64,000 nucleotides of DNA. Source: UBA8752 sp002336475 (GTDB lineage Bacteria > Bacteroidota > Bacteroidia > Flavobacteriales_D > Sanyastnellaceae). The position numbers and the translations under genes were made by a program. Shown in pieces: positions 50,970 to 59,427 of this stretch. Location of the stretch: positions 744,001 to 808,000 of the forward strand of contig OX044365.1 in the NCBI GenBank assembly GCA_943846755.1. Reading direction: 5' to 3'. Below the pieces are notes generated by a model. The model was not told the DNA's origin. It saw only the letters and a program-made list of their open reading frames with translations, and did not search any database. The first letter of the stretch is position 1, and each line of letters opens with the position of its first letter.

Positions 50970-53091
50970 AGCGCCTTCGGGACCTCAAAGGGGACTCGTG
51001 GGTTTCGATGATCAAACCATCGAAGACCTCGAATTTGCCGCCATCAGAAGGCTGTTGGAGGACCACTGTTCTTCTGACTCAGCGCGCAGAAAAGCCCAAA
51101 CCTTGGTGCCCAGTGCCCACCGGCCTAGTGTGACCTCTGCCCTCTTGTCTACAGATGAATTGCGGCGCATCCGTGTCGAAGGTTACGCGTTTCCATCCCT
51201 TGTATTTGAGGAGATCCGAGGCGAAATCAAACTCCTCGAAGTCTCAGGCTCTGCCTTGACAGAGGCCGGTTTTATGAGGGTGTTGCAATGCACCCGTCTT
51301 GTCAATGACATCGTCGGTGCGTTGCAAGGACGCGAACGCGGATTCCCTCACCTGTGCGGCATGTTGGGGACGGTCAGCGAAAACAAAGAAATCGTCCAAG
51401 AAATAGAGGCCGTTTTCGACCCCAAAGGAGGGGTCCGCAGCCAAGCCTCTCCTGAATTGGCACGGATCCGCATCAACATGCAAACGGCACGCCGTCAGGT
51501 CAACCGGCTGTTCGACAAAGCCCTGCGGTCTTGCGCCAAACAAGGTTGGCTGGCCGATACTGCCGAAGGCTACCTCAATGAGCGGCGCGTCCTCGCTGTG
51601 GCCAGCACACACAAACGAAAAGTGCGGGGCTCTGCCCTGGGCACTTCCAAAACAGGTTCGGTCACCTTTATCGAACCAGCGGACTGCCACCAGGTCAACC
51701 ATGAGCTGGAGATGCTCCGCGACGATGAGCGGAGAGAAATTGTGCGCATCCTCAGGGACTTGACCCAGCGCATTCGCAAACACACACCGCTGATCAAGGC
51801 CCAACAGCGCTTGCTGGTGCGCCTCGACTTCATCCAAGCGAAGGTGAAGCTGGCCCTGTCCATGGATGCCAGCATGCCCCACATCGTGAAGGACCTGCGC
51901 CTGGATTTGCTCAAGGCCCATCACCCCCTGCTGTTGATCGCCCACCGCAGCAAGGAACTGCCCGTAGAACCGCAGAACCTGACGCTTCATCAAGGACGCA
52001 GGATGCTGATCATCAGCGGCCCCAATGCAGGCGGAAAATCCATCACCCTCAAAATGGTGGGCCTGTTGCAGGCCATGGTTCAGAGTGGACTCCTGGTTCC
52101 CGTTCACCCCGACAGCGCATTCGGTTTGTTCAAACAAATTTTGACGGACATCGGGGACAACCAAAGCATCGAAAACCAACTCTCCACATACAGCTACCGG
52201 CTCAACAGAATGAAGGGGTTCCTTCACGGTGCGAACCGAAACAGCCTGCTGCTCTTGGATGAGTTTGGCACAGGAAGCGACCCCGAACTCGGTGGTGCCC
52301 TTGCAGAAGTGTTTTTTGAGGAGCTTTATAACCAAGGGGTTTTTGGCGTCATCACCACGCATTATGCCAACATCAAAACCCGCGCCACGGACATGCCCGA
52401 AGCGATCAATGGCAGCATGTTGTTCGACGCTGAAACCCTATCGCCTACCTACCATTTAGACCTCGGTCAACCCGGAAGCTCCTTCACCTTTGAAGTGGCA
52501 GAGCTCAATGGCATACCCGCCGACATCATCCACCGCGCCAAACAAAAACTCGACCCGCGAAAAGTGAGGCTCGACGGCCTCATCGCCTCCCTACAAAAAG
52601 AAAAAACGCGGCACGTCAAAATCACCGACCGCCAGCTCAAAGCAGAACATGCTGCGACAGAAGCGAAGCGCTCATTCGAGGATCGTGCGGCGCGCCTTGA
52701 GGAAAGGCAAGAGTCCGTTCAACGGGTTGGAAAAGACCAAAACGACGCGCTTGTGCGCGGCAAAAAACTGCAGCAGTTCATCGACCGGTTCACTTCGGGT
52801 CAGGCCAACAAACCGTTGCTGGAGGACATTCGCAAGTACCTGTCTGTTGAGGCCACCAAACAGACAGAAAAAGCCGATGCCGCAGCCCGTAAAAAGGCAG
52901 CAGCACAAGCGCAGAAGAAATCAAAGCGTACTAAACAACACACCGACCGCATCAATGTCGGCAGCACCGTTCGACTTAAAGAAGGCCGCCAAAGGGGTGA
53001 AGTCCTCGCTGTCAAAGGCCAAAAGGCCACCGTCGCATTTGGTGATTTCCGGACGCGCGTGGAGTTGGAAGACCTTGTTTGGGTGAGGTGA
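50956..53091 (+). CDS. mutS2: MutS2-family ATPase lacking the Smr domain
   Basis: 711 residues. Clamp/core region from residue 15, ATPase with Walker A ISGPNAGGKSITLK, the N-2 segment DIGDNQSIENQLSTYSYRL and Walker B LLLLDEFGTGSDPELGG, followed by a long charged coiled coil (about 535-660) and a small KOW-like beta module (VGSTVRLKEGRQRGEVLAVK). Canonical MutS2 has ~780 residues and a C-terminal Smr nuclease domain; none is present. MutS2 proteins act on branched DNA and, in some species, on collided ribosomes. Its stop adjoins the convergent protease stop exactly. Confidence 0.9.
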   Translation: MAASKAPSGPQRGLVGFDDQTIEDLEFAAIRRLLEDHCSSDSARRKAQTLVPSAHRPSVTSALLSTDELRRIRVEGYAFPSLVFEEIRGEIKLLEVSGSALTEAGFMRVLQCTRLVNDIVGALQGRERGFPHLCGMLGTVSENKEIVQEIEAVFDPKGGVRSQASPELARIRINMQTARRQVNRLFDKALRSCAKQGWLADTAEGYLNERRVLAVASTHKRKVRGSALGTSKTGSVTFIEPADCHQVNHELEMLRDDERREIVRILRDLTQRIRKHTPLIKAQQRLLVRLDFIQAKVKLALSMDASMPHIVKDLRLDLLKAHHPLLLIAHRSKELPVEPQNLTLHQGRRMLIISGPNAGGKSITLKMVGLLQAMVQSGLLVPVHPDSAFGLFKQILTDIGDNQSIENQLSTYSYRLNRMKGFLHGANRNSLLLLDEFGTGSDPELGGALAEVFFEELYNQGVFGVITTHYANIKTRATDMPEAINGSMLFDAETLSPTYHLDLGQPGSSFTFEVAELNGIPADIIHRAKQKLDPRKVRLDGLIASLQKEKTRHVKITDRQLKAEHAATEAKRSFEDRAARLEERQESVQRVGKDQNDALVRGKKLQQFIDRFTSGQANKPLLEDIRKYLSVEATKQTEKADAAARKKAAAQAQKKSKRTKQHTDRINVGSTVRLKEGRQRGEVLAVKGQKATVAFGDFRTRVELEDLVWVR

Positions 53092-53107
53092 TCAATCCAA
53101 GATCACC
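53087..53107. repeat. Inverted repeat spanning two convergent stop codons
   Basis: Perfect seven-base arms GGTGATC and GATCACC with a seven-base loop, covering the TGATCA junction of mutS2 and the protease gene. No T run follows on either strand, so it is a poor intrinsic terminator, but it is the only structure available there. Confidence 0.6.
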
Positions 53108-54780
53108 CTTCGGGTAACCTGAGCGCCATCGGACATGATTACGGTGACCAACACCAAACCTCGGGGGCAATCGCCCACCTCAAGGGTGGTGGCCCCTCCC
53201 CACCAAGGGGAAGTCTGCAAAATGCGTCCAGCAGCATCACGGACCACGACAGTGGCATCACCTGTCCATTCGCCCCTTGGCCAGCGGAGGTGCAGCACCT
53301 CACGGGCGGGATTGGGCTGAATGCGCAAGTCACGGGCCAAGGACATCTGTGCCACATCGGCCACATTCTCGCAGGCCTGAGCAGGCCCGCATGGAACGTC
53401 TGCATCGTCATCTGGGTAAGCCCCATGGAGCAACGTCGCACCACTTTGGGTGGGGTCCAACCACAGGTTTAGCTTCTCGTCATTGGGGTTGGGATTGTCG
53501 TCCCAGTGGTAAGACATCTTGCCGTAGTAGTCGGGCTCATCGGGCCCCGTTCCTTGCCCTACGCCGTTGTTTGTGCAGGCAGAGAGGCCGGCGGAAAGGG
53601 TGCCGATGGAAAGCCCCTCTTCATTGAACAGATGCGATCCAGATGAACCGCCTTCTGTCACCCCGTGATTGGTGATGGTTTCTATCCAATAAACCCTCCA
53701 ATGCGAACCGAACGAACCTAAACTGATGCTCGATGTGTTCTGGGTGAAGGTGCTCACTTTCTTGACGTCTCCAGAAGGGTGGTGGATGCCCACTCCGCTG
53801 TTTGCGCCGGATCCGCTGGCGTCCCAACCTGCGTAGTACACGTCCCAGCTGGAAGGGATTTCATCCTCCACTTCGACCAGCAAAAAATCGGAGCCATCAA
53901 AATTGTTGCCTTGGATGTCGTCCGAATCGGCCAGACGGATCACACCGGTTCTGCGGCGGTTGAGGAATCCATTGCCTTCGCCACACTCCGGCCGCTCGTA
54001 ATTGTAATACACCTTGAGCAGGGCAAACTCATCATCGGTGACCTCACTGGCACAGTGCAATGCAGTCAACATGTATTGGCGGCAGTCCAGCGCAGTTGTG
54101 TTGACCATGGCCCCGGAGCACAGGTAGGAACCGCCACTTTCAATGATGGAAAGGCGCACGGTCGCGTCCCTCTGGCACTCCCAGCCTACAATTTCTGGAC
54201 ATGCTACATCCACCTCGCAAGGCTGACTGCCACCACGTGCTCCATCTACGTCTCGAAACAAGCCCACTGCTCCTTCGATGTGCAGGCGAACCTGATCTGC
54301 TGTTCCATATGGCATGACCAAACGCAGCACAGCTGATTCTCCGGGCACGTCCCCTGTGGCCAGACGGCCATGGTCGTCATTGTCTCTGAAATCATAGGGA
54401 CCTTCTTCCCAAGTGCCCGCTTCATTGGTCACCCACATTTGAACCCCCGGAGGCAAATGGAAATCGTCAAAATGAACCGCAATGCCCAAAGCTCCCGGCA
54501 CCTTCACCGCGACAACGTGTGAGGTCGAATGCGCTTCGGGCCCCAAGGCTGCCCAATGCGGCAGCACGATTCCATAGAGGTGCTTGCCCAGCAGTTCTTC
54601 TTCTTTGTCTGCGCGCTCCCAAGCCCGGTCCACGTCCAAGGCCGGCAAAACAACTTCTTCACCCCATGATGCCAGAACCTCCTCAGGACAAGGCTGGAAA
54701 TCTGTTTGACCCACAACACTGGCAGTCATTGTGATCAAGAATGCGGACAGCAGTCCGTGCAAAGCGTATGAATCAAACAT
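53092..54780 (-). CDS. Secreted trypsin-like serine protease with T9SS sorting domain
   Basis: 562 residues from ATG 54780 (MFDSYALHGLLSAFLITMTA); the frame continues upstream without family similarity, and the ATG gives a signal peptide ending VVGQT. The catalytic triad of the lysyl-endopeptidase-like S1 group is visible: His in MLTALHCAS, Asp in DGSDFLLVEV and Ser in GGSSGSHLF. Many Cys pairs flank these. The C-terminal ~85 residues are a type A sorting domain (LRIQPNPAREVLHLRWP, VVVRDAAGRILQ). It is exported by type IX secretion, fitting PorQ in this window. P1 specificity is not deduced. Confidence 0.9.
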   Translation of the reverse strand: MFDSYALHGLLSAFLITMTASVVGQTDFQPCPEEVLASWGEEVVLPALDVDRAWERADKEEELLGKHLYGIVLPHWAALGPEAHSTSHVVAVKVPGALGIAVHFDDFHLPPGVQMWVTNEAGTWEEGPYDFRDNDDHGRLATGDVPGESAVLRLVMPYGTADQVRLHIEGAVGLFRDVDGARGGSQPCEVDVACPEIVGWECQRDATVRLSIIESGGSYLCSGAMVNTTALDCRQYMLTALHCASEVTDDEFALLKVYYNYERPECGEGNGFLNRRRTGVIRLADSDDIQGNNFDGSDFLLVEVEDEIPSSWDVYYAGWDASGSGANSGVGIHHPSGDVKKVSTFTQNTSSISLGSFGSHWRVYWIETITNHGVTEGGSSGSHLFNEEGLSIGTLSAGLSACTNNGVGQGTGPDEPDYYGKMSYHWDDNPNPNDEKLNLWLDPTQSGATLLHGAYPDDDADVPCGPAQACENVADVAQMSLARDLRIQPNPAREVLHLRWPRGEWTGDATVVVRDAAGRILQTSPWWGGATTLEVGDCPRGLVLVTVIMSDGAQVTRRVILD

Positions 54781-54921
54781 CTTGTAGCAGGTTTTGAAGC
54801 GCGGTCTGCCCGCCAGCTTCATTGGCCAAGATAGCCGCGCCGATGCACCCGACCCATTTTTTTGGCATTTCTGCCAATGCAGAGGGACTGAGCCGCACAC
54901 CCTCGCCCTTATCTTGCGAGC

Positions 54922-56538
54922 ATGAGGAAAAACGCCATGAAATCGGCACTGGCTCCATGGATGATGATCAGCACCTTGCTGCTCACCACTGCTCCACTTT
55001 CGGCCCAAAAAGAAGTACAGGATCAAGGAGAGAAATTCAATACGCTCCTGTATTACATGAATCGGATGTACGTGGACTCGGTAGACCTCGATGGTCTTGT
55101 AGAGACCGCCATCCGGGGCATGCTCGAAGAGTTGGACCCTCACTCTGTGTACATCCCCTCTGAAGACCTCCAGCAAGCTGACGAGCCCCTCAATGGGAAG
55201 TTCGAGGGCATTGGTGTGCGCTTCAACATTATGAAGGACACCATCATGGTCGTCTCTACCATAGCGGGAGGCCCCAGTGAACGGCTGGGCATCTTGTCCG
55301 GCGACCGGATCGTAGAGGTGGATGGAGAGACCGTCGCAGGTGTAGGCATCCGCAACAAAGGGGTCATGGAAAAGCTGAAAGGCCCCAAGGGAACCCATGT
55401 CGATGTCGGCATCAAGCGCAGCAAGGTGGACGGCCTGATTTACTTTGACATCGAGCGCGATAAAATTCCGATTTACAGCGTCGACGCGTCCTACATGGTC
55501 GACAACCGCATCGGATACATCAAGGTCAACCGCTTCTCCAAAGAGACCATGTCCGAGCTCATTGAGGCTTTGGACAAATTGCAGGCCGATGGCATGAAAG
55601 ACCTCATCCTCGACCTACAAGGAAATGGGGGTGGCATGCTCAACACAGCCATTGCCATGGGGGATGAGTTCCTGTCAGGTGACCGACTGATTGTTTACAC
55701 CGATGGCCGCTCATTCCCAAGGGAGGACCGCATCGCTGAAGAAACAGGCCGATTCGAAAAAGGCCGTTTGGTGGTGTTGGTGGATGAATCCAGTGCGTCT
55801 GCAAGCGAAATCGTCAGCGGCGCCATTCAGGACTGGGACCGCGGACTGATTGTGGGCCGCAGAACCTTCGGCAAAGGTCTGGTTCAAAGGCCCGTTCGCC
55901 TCCCCGATGGTAGCGCCGTCCGATTGACCGTGCAGCAGTACTTCACACCTTCTGGAAGGTGCATCCAAAAGCCTTACGAAGATGGTGTGGATGCCTACCG
56001 AAGAGAGAAATACGAACGGTTCGAAAAAGGAGAATTGATGTCCCTGGACAGCTTGGATCTCCCCGACAGTCTGCGTTACAGCACCCTCATCATGAACCGC
56101 ACTGTTTACGGTGGCGGGGGTATCCTCCCTGACGTCTTTGTCCCCATCGACACTTCGATGAACAGCGCCTATTTCACAGACTTGTTGCGGAAAGGACTGT
56201 TCAATCGGGCTGTTCTGGAATTCGTAGATGCCGACCGCAAGAGATTGGAAAGTGCATTGCCCGATCAGGATGACTATGTCTCTGACTACACCGTGAGTCA
56301 GGGACTGCTTGATCAGCTGATTGCCTTGGGCGAGGCAGAGGACATTCCTTTTGTAGAGGAAGACTGGAACACCAGTCTTCCTGCCATTTCGTTGCGACTC
56401 AAGGCCATTCTTGGCCGCAACATGTTCGATACAGCCACATTTTATGAAGTCTTTAACCCCATCAATCCAGTCTACCGGCGCGGAATTGATGTCCTAAAAG
56501 ACGGCACTTACAAGGATTTCGGCATCGGCAACCGATAA
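54922..56538 (+). CDS. C-terminal processing peptidase, S41 family
   Basis: 538 residues. Signal peptide ISTLLLTTAPLSAQ, PDZ domain about 95-175 (GIGVRFNIMKDTIMVVSTIA, GDRIVEVDGETVAGV) and S41 protease core with DLQGNGGG, the catalytic Ser in DESSASASEIVSG and the catalytic Lys in RTFGKGLVQ. A C-terminal extension of about 150 residues is usual in Bacteroidota members. Periplasmic; it trims C-termini of envelope proteins. A TATCTTG box five bases before the ATG is promoter-like. Divergent from the T9SS protease (141 bases between). Confidence 0.93.
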   Translation: MRKNAMKSALAPWMMISTLLLTTAPLSAQKEVQDQGEKFNTLLYYMNRMYVDSVDLDGLVETAIRGMLEELDPHSVYIPSEDLQQADEPLNGKFEGIGVRFNIMKDTIMVVSTIAGGPSERLGILSGDRIVEVDGETVAGVGIRNKGVMEKLKGPKGTHVDVGIKRSKVDGLIYFDIERDKIPIYSVDASYMVDNRIGYIKVNRFSKETMSELIEALDKLQADGMKDLILDLQGNGGGMLNTAIAMGDEFLSGDRLIVYTDGRSFPREDRIAEETGRFEKGRLVVLVDESSASASEIVSGAIQDWDRGLIVGRRTFGKGLVQRPVRLPDGSAVRLTVQQYFTPSGRCIQKPYEDGVDAYRREKYERFEKGELMSLDSLDLPDSLRYSTLIMNRTVYGGGGILPDVFVPIDTSMNSAYFTDLLRKGLFNRAVLEFVDADRKRLESALPDQDDYVSDYTVSQGLLDQLIALGEAEDIPFVEEDWNTSLPAISLRLKAILGRNMFDTATFYEVFNPINPVYRRGIDVLKDGTYKDFGIGNR

Positions 56539-56626
56539 TTCACGCTACTGCACGGAACAACCTGTGCCCTTTGTGCACGGTCATCCTCGGGAGGACTTAA
56601 TTTTACACCATACGACAACCCACAAC

Positions 56627-57154
56627 ATGAACATCCAACGTACCCTGGCAATGTTTGCCATCCCCATGCTGCTCGTCGCCTGTTCAAGCGAGAATGGAGG
56701 AGCGGGCGAAGAAACCGCCCCAGCCAACAGCGAAATGGCCACCGAAAAGGCGGCTCCAGAAGCAAAAATGGATCCCGCAGCTGATGCAGCCGAGGCGCCA
56801 GCCGAGACTGGTCCTTCCACCTCCATGACCTTTGCGGAGAACGCTTGGGATTTTGGCACCATCGATGAAGGCGACGCTGTCACGCACATCTTCACATTCA
56901 CCAATACGGGCGACAATCCACTCATCATTGACCGCTGCAAGGGATCCTGTGGCTGCACTGTCCCAAAGTGTCCCAAAGAGCCCATTGCGCCAGGTGAAGA
57001 AGGTGAGATCGAGGTGAAGTTCAATTCCAAGGGGAAAAAGAACAAGCAGACCAAAACGGTCACGATCAATGCCAACACTGTTCCTGAGCAGACGCGCATC
57101 ACGATTTCAGCAAACGTCACGCCTGCTCCGGCAGCGGACGGAGCTGGCAAATAA
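56627..57154 (+). CDS. DUF1573 lipoprotein
   Basis: 175 residues from ATG 56627, which gives a lipoprotein signal (FAIPMLLVACSS, Cys at 19); the longer frame lacks one. An Ala/Glu-rich linker (about 20-70) leads to a DUF1573 immunoglobulin-like domain: WDFGTIDEGDAVTHIFTFTN, CKGSCGCTVPKCPKEPIAPG and EIEVKFNSKGKKNKQTKTV. DUF1573 proteins are abundant periplasmic proteins in Bacteroidota with unknown role. The CGC/CxxxC cluster is a family feature. Ends 18 bases before a strong terminator. Confidence 0.88.
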   Translation: MNIQRTLAMFAIPMLLVACSSENGGAGEETAPANSEMATEKAAPEAKMDPAADAAEAPAETGPSTSMTFAENAWDFGTIDEGDAVTHIFTFTNTGDNPLIIDRCKGSCGCTVPKCPKEPIAPGEEGEIEVKFNSKGKKNKQTKTVTINANTVPEQTRITISANVTPAPAADGAGK

Positions 57155-57172
57155 TCTGCAACACACCCCATC

Positions 57173-57203
57173 AAAAAAGGCCCTCGATCGAGGGCCTTTT
57201 TTT
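57173..57203. terminator. Bidirectional intrinsic terminator
   Basis: A perfect palindrome GGCCCTCGATCGAGGGCC flanked by six A and seven T. It serves the DUF1573 gene (plus) and the pterin dehydratase gene (minus). Confidence 0.92.
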
Positions 57204-57257
57204 GTGCTGCAACATTCAACAGATGTCCCTGGTGTTGTCCAGAAACCGGGACCTCAA

Positions 57258-57491
57258 TTATTGAAGAAGGTGGTCGATCGCGTCGGCCAAAAGCCGGTCC
57301 TTGTCGGTCACAACGCGGCCTGCATCATGGGTGTGCAGTTCTATGCGCACATAACTGTACTCGTTGTGAAAACTGGGATGGTGGGCATGCTTCTCGGCCA
57401 GAAATGCCACACGTGTCATGAAGGTGAATGCTTCTTGAAAATCCTTAAATCGAAATTCCCTGACCAAACGGTTGTCCTTCTCGAGCCACAT
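57258..57491 (-). CDS. phhB: 4a-hydroxytetrahydrobiopterin dehydratase-like protein
   Basis: 77 residues from ATG 57491 (MWLEKDNRLV), where family members in this phylum usually begin; an upstream ATG at 57560 would place its start two bases from the divergent gene. The pterin-carbinolamine dehydratase motif is intact: EKHAHHPSFHNEYSYVRIEL holds the active-site His-His-Pro and Asn/Tyr positions, followed by THDAGRVVTDKDRLLA. It recycles the hydroxylated cofactor made by aromatic amino-acid hydroxylases; no hydroxylase gene is in view. Transcribed alone. Confidence 0.87.
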   Translation of the reverse strand: MWLEKDNRLVREFRFKDFQEAFTFMTRVAFLAEKHAHHPSFHNEYSYVRIELHTHDAGRVVTDKDRLLADAIDHLLQ

Positions 57492-57562
57492 TTGTTGCGC
57501 TTTATGCTGTGAAAGTAGCCCTGACAGCCGGGAATTGAATCCATTCAACGAATTTCGCATTC

Positions 57563-58843
57563 ATGTCATCCCACAGTGCCCCACAGGCCCAACCCTCTCC
57601 CATTGGTTTTGCCCCGCCTTTTATAGATGAGGACACCATTGCTGCAGTAGAGCGCGTGCTGCGCTCAGGCTGGATCACGACGGGCCCAGAAACAGCCGCT
57701 TTTGAGCTAGAGCTGGCCCGTTTTGTGGGCGCCCCTCAAGTTGTGTGCGGTGGCTCGTGGACAGGTCTTGCCGGTGTCATTTTGGATTGGTTTGGCGTCG
57801 GGCCCGGAGACGAAGTCATACTGCCAGCTTACACGTATTGCGCCACCGCCAATGTGGTCTTGCACAGGGGAGCTACGCCGGTCTTGATCGACCTCCCCAG
57901 CGCAAATCTTCGGGATGGATTGAACATCACATGGAACGAGGTCGAACCCTTGCTAACCCCACGCACCAAGGTGGTCATGCCCGTAGACATCGGAGGATGG
58001 CCTGCACCCTGCGGTGCATGGAAAACGGCGCTGACCGAATGGGTCGCTCAAAACGGCTTTGATGCAGGCCATCCCATGCAAGCAGCCTTGGGGCGCCCAC
58101 TGCTCCTATCAGATGCCGCGCATTCCCTCGGGGCGATGACCCGTGGGGAATGTGTGGGGGCCGCCGCCGATGTCACCGTCTTTTCTTTTCATGCCGTCAA
58201 AAACATCACGACTGCTGAAGGCGGTGCAGCGGCCTTGTCTCTCCCACCGCCATTTGACAATGCCGAAGTGCACCGGACTTTAAAATCGCACTGCCTGCAC
58301 GGTCAATCCAAAGACGCCGCCAGCAAATTCAACAGTACGGACAAGAATCCATGGCGCTATGACGTCACCCATCCCGGGTTCAAGTGCAACATGACCGACA
58401 TTCAAGCGGCCATGGGGAGGGTCGCCTTGGACCGGTATCCCGCAGATTTGACGTACCGCATTCAATTGGCAGATCGGTATGACCACTTGCTTTCAGGTCA
58501 GCCTTCCATGGATCTGCCACAACGGAAAAGCGCCGATGGCACCAGTGCAGATCACCTCTACATCATTCAGTTAAAAGCGGGGCTTGCGGTCCACCGAGAC
58601 GCCCTGATGCAGGCCTTGTCTGACCAAGGAATCTCCACCAACGTTCACTTTCCCCCATTGCCTCTGCTCACTGCATATGCGGACCGAGGCTTTGCGGCTA
58701 AAGACTGCCCCGAGGCCATCAAAACCTATGATGCGGCCATCAGTTTGCCCATTCACAGGCACATGTCGCTGGAAGACGTGGACCGTGTGGTAGGTGCTTT
58801 GACCTCCGCTATTGCAAAACTGACAGATCAACAGGCTTCATGA
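57563..58843 (+). CDS. DegT/DnrJ/EryC1/StrS-family sugar aminotransferase
   Basis: 426 residues. PLP-dependent nucleotide-sugar aminotransferase: GWITTGPETAAFE near residue 37, GDEVILPAYTYCATAN, DAAHSLGA and the Schiff-base lysine in FSFHAVKNITTAEGG. Family members make 4-amino-4,6-dideoxy sugars (PglE, PseC, LegC type). Overlaps the sugar transferase gene as ATGA, so the pair probably makes and attaches an amino sugar to undecaprenyl phosphate. An acetyltransferase and a dehydratase that would complete such a route are not adjacent. Confidence 0.9.
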   Translation: MSSHSAPQAQPSPIGFAPPFIDEDTIAAVERVLRSGWITTGPETAAFELELARFVGAPQVVCGGSWTGLAGVILDWFGVGPGDEVILPAYTYCATANVVLHRGATPVLIDLPSANLRDGLNITWNEVEPLLTPRTKVVMPVDIGGWPAPCGAWKTALTEWVAQNGFDAGHPMQAALGRPLLLSDAAHSLGAMTRGECVGAAADVTVFSFHAVKNITTAEGGAAALSLPPPFDNAEVHRTLKSHCLHGQSKDAASKFNSTDKNPWRYDVTHPGFKCNMTDIQAAMGRVALDRYPADLTYRIQLADRYDHLLSGQPSMDLPQRKSADGTSADHLYIIQLKAGLAVHRDALMQALSDQGISTNVHFPPLPLLTAYADRGFAAKDCPEAIKTYDAAISLPIHRHMSLEDVDRVVGALTSAIAKLTDQQAS

Positions 58844-59427
58844 AGCGTGTATTTGACCTTTTAGCTGCGGTGGGACTGTTGGCCATCCTTGGCTTGCCCT
58901 TGCTGGCTGTGGCCACAGTTTTGCGGCTCAAACAAGGCCGTGGTGTCGTGTTCAGGCAACAGCGGGTGGGCAGGTATGGACAACCGTTCGAAATCCTCAA
59001 ATTCCGGACCATGCGCCCTCAACAGCCTGGTGACCCTGCCATCACTGCCGGTGAAAGCGATCTCCGCGTTACGGCCATTGGCGCTGTCCTGCGGCGCTTC
59101 CGCATCGATGAATGGCCCCAGTTGTGGAATGTCGTGAAAGGGGAAATGAGCATGGTCGGACCACGGCCGGAGGTACCTGAATTCGTGGACATGTCGGACT
59201 CCACATGGCCATTGATTCTCCAGGTTCGACCCGGCATTACTGGCCCAGACGCCCTTGCATTCAAAGATGAAGGCGACATCTTGGGTGCTGCTGCAGACCC
59301 TAAGGCCTGCTACCGACAGGACATCTTACCGCAGAAGATGGCCATTCAGGCCCGCTATGCGCAAGAGCGCAGCTTGGGAGGAGACGTAAAGGTGTTATTC
59401 CGCACGCTCGGCGCGCTGAGGGGATGA
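58840..59427 (+). CDS. Undecaprenyl-phosphate sugar phosphotransferase (PglC/WcaJ-type)
   Basis: 195 residues, the short monotopic phosphoglycosyl transferase type without the extra N-terminal membrane domain. It starts with the re-entrant membrane helix LLAAVGLLAILGLPLLAVAT, then VVFRQQRVGRYGQPFEILKFRTMR, the Asp-Glu active site in RIDEWPQLWNVVKGEMSMVGPRPE and RPGITGP. It transfers a sugar 1-phosphate from a UDP-sugar to undecaprenyl phosphate at the inner membrane, starting a glycan. Coupled to the upstream aminotransferase. The 3' end overlaps the convergent SirB1 gene by 33 bases. Confidence 0.93.
   Translation: MKRVFDLLAAVGLLAILGLPLLAVATVLRLKQGRGVVFRQQRVGRYGQPFEILKFRTMRPQQPGDPAITAGESDLRVTAIGAVLRRFRIDEWPQLWNVVKGEMSMVGPRPEVPEFVDMSDSTWPLILQVRPGITGPDALAFKDEGDILGAAADPKACYRQDILPQKMAIQARYAQERSLGGDVKVLFRTLGALRG

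Noticed and set aside
51244..52362. 372-residue open frame on the minus strand inside mutS2
   Set aside because: It is a shadow of mutS2, which has full motif support; the antisense protein has no recognisable features.
54781..55398. Upstream extension of the secreted protease
   Set aside because: It covers the start of the S41 protease gene on the other strand and would bury the signal peptide; ATG 54780 is used.
57492..57560. Longer N-terminus of the pterin dehydratase from ATG 57560
   Set aside because: It would put the two divergent start codons two bases apart, and the added residues do not match the family; ATG 57491 (MWLEKDN) fits.
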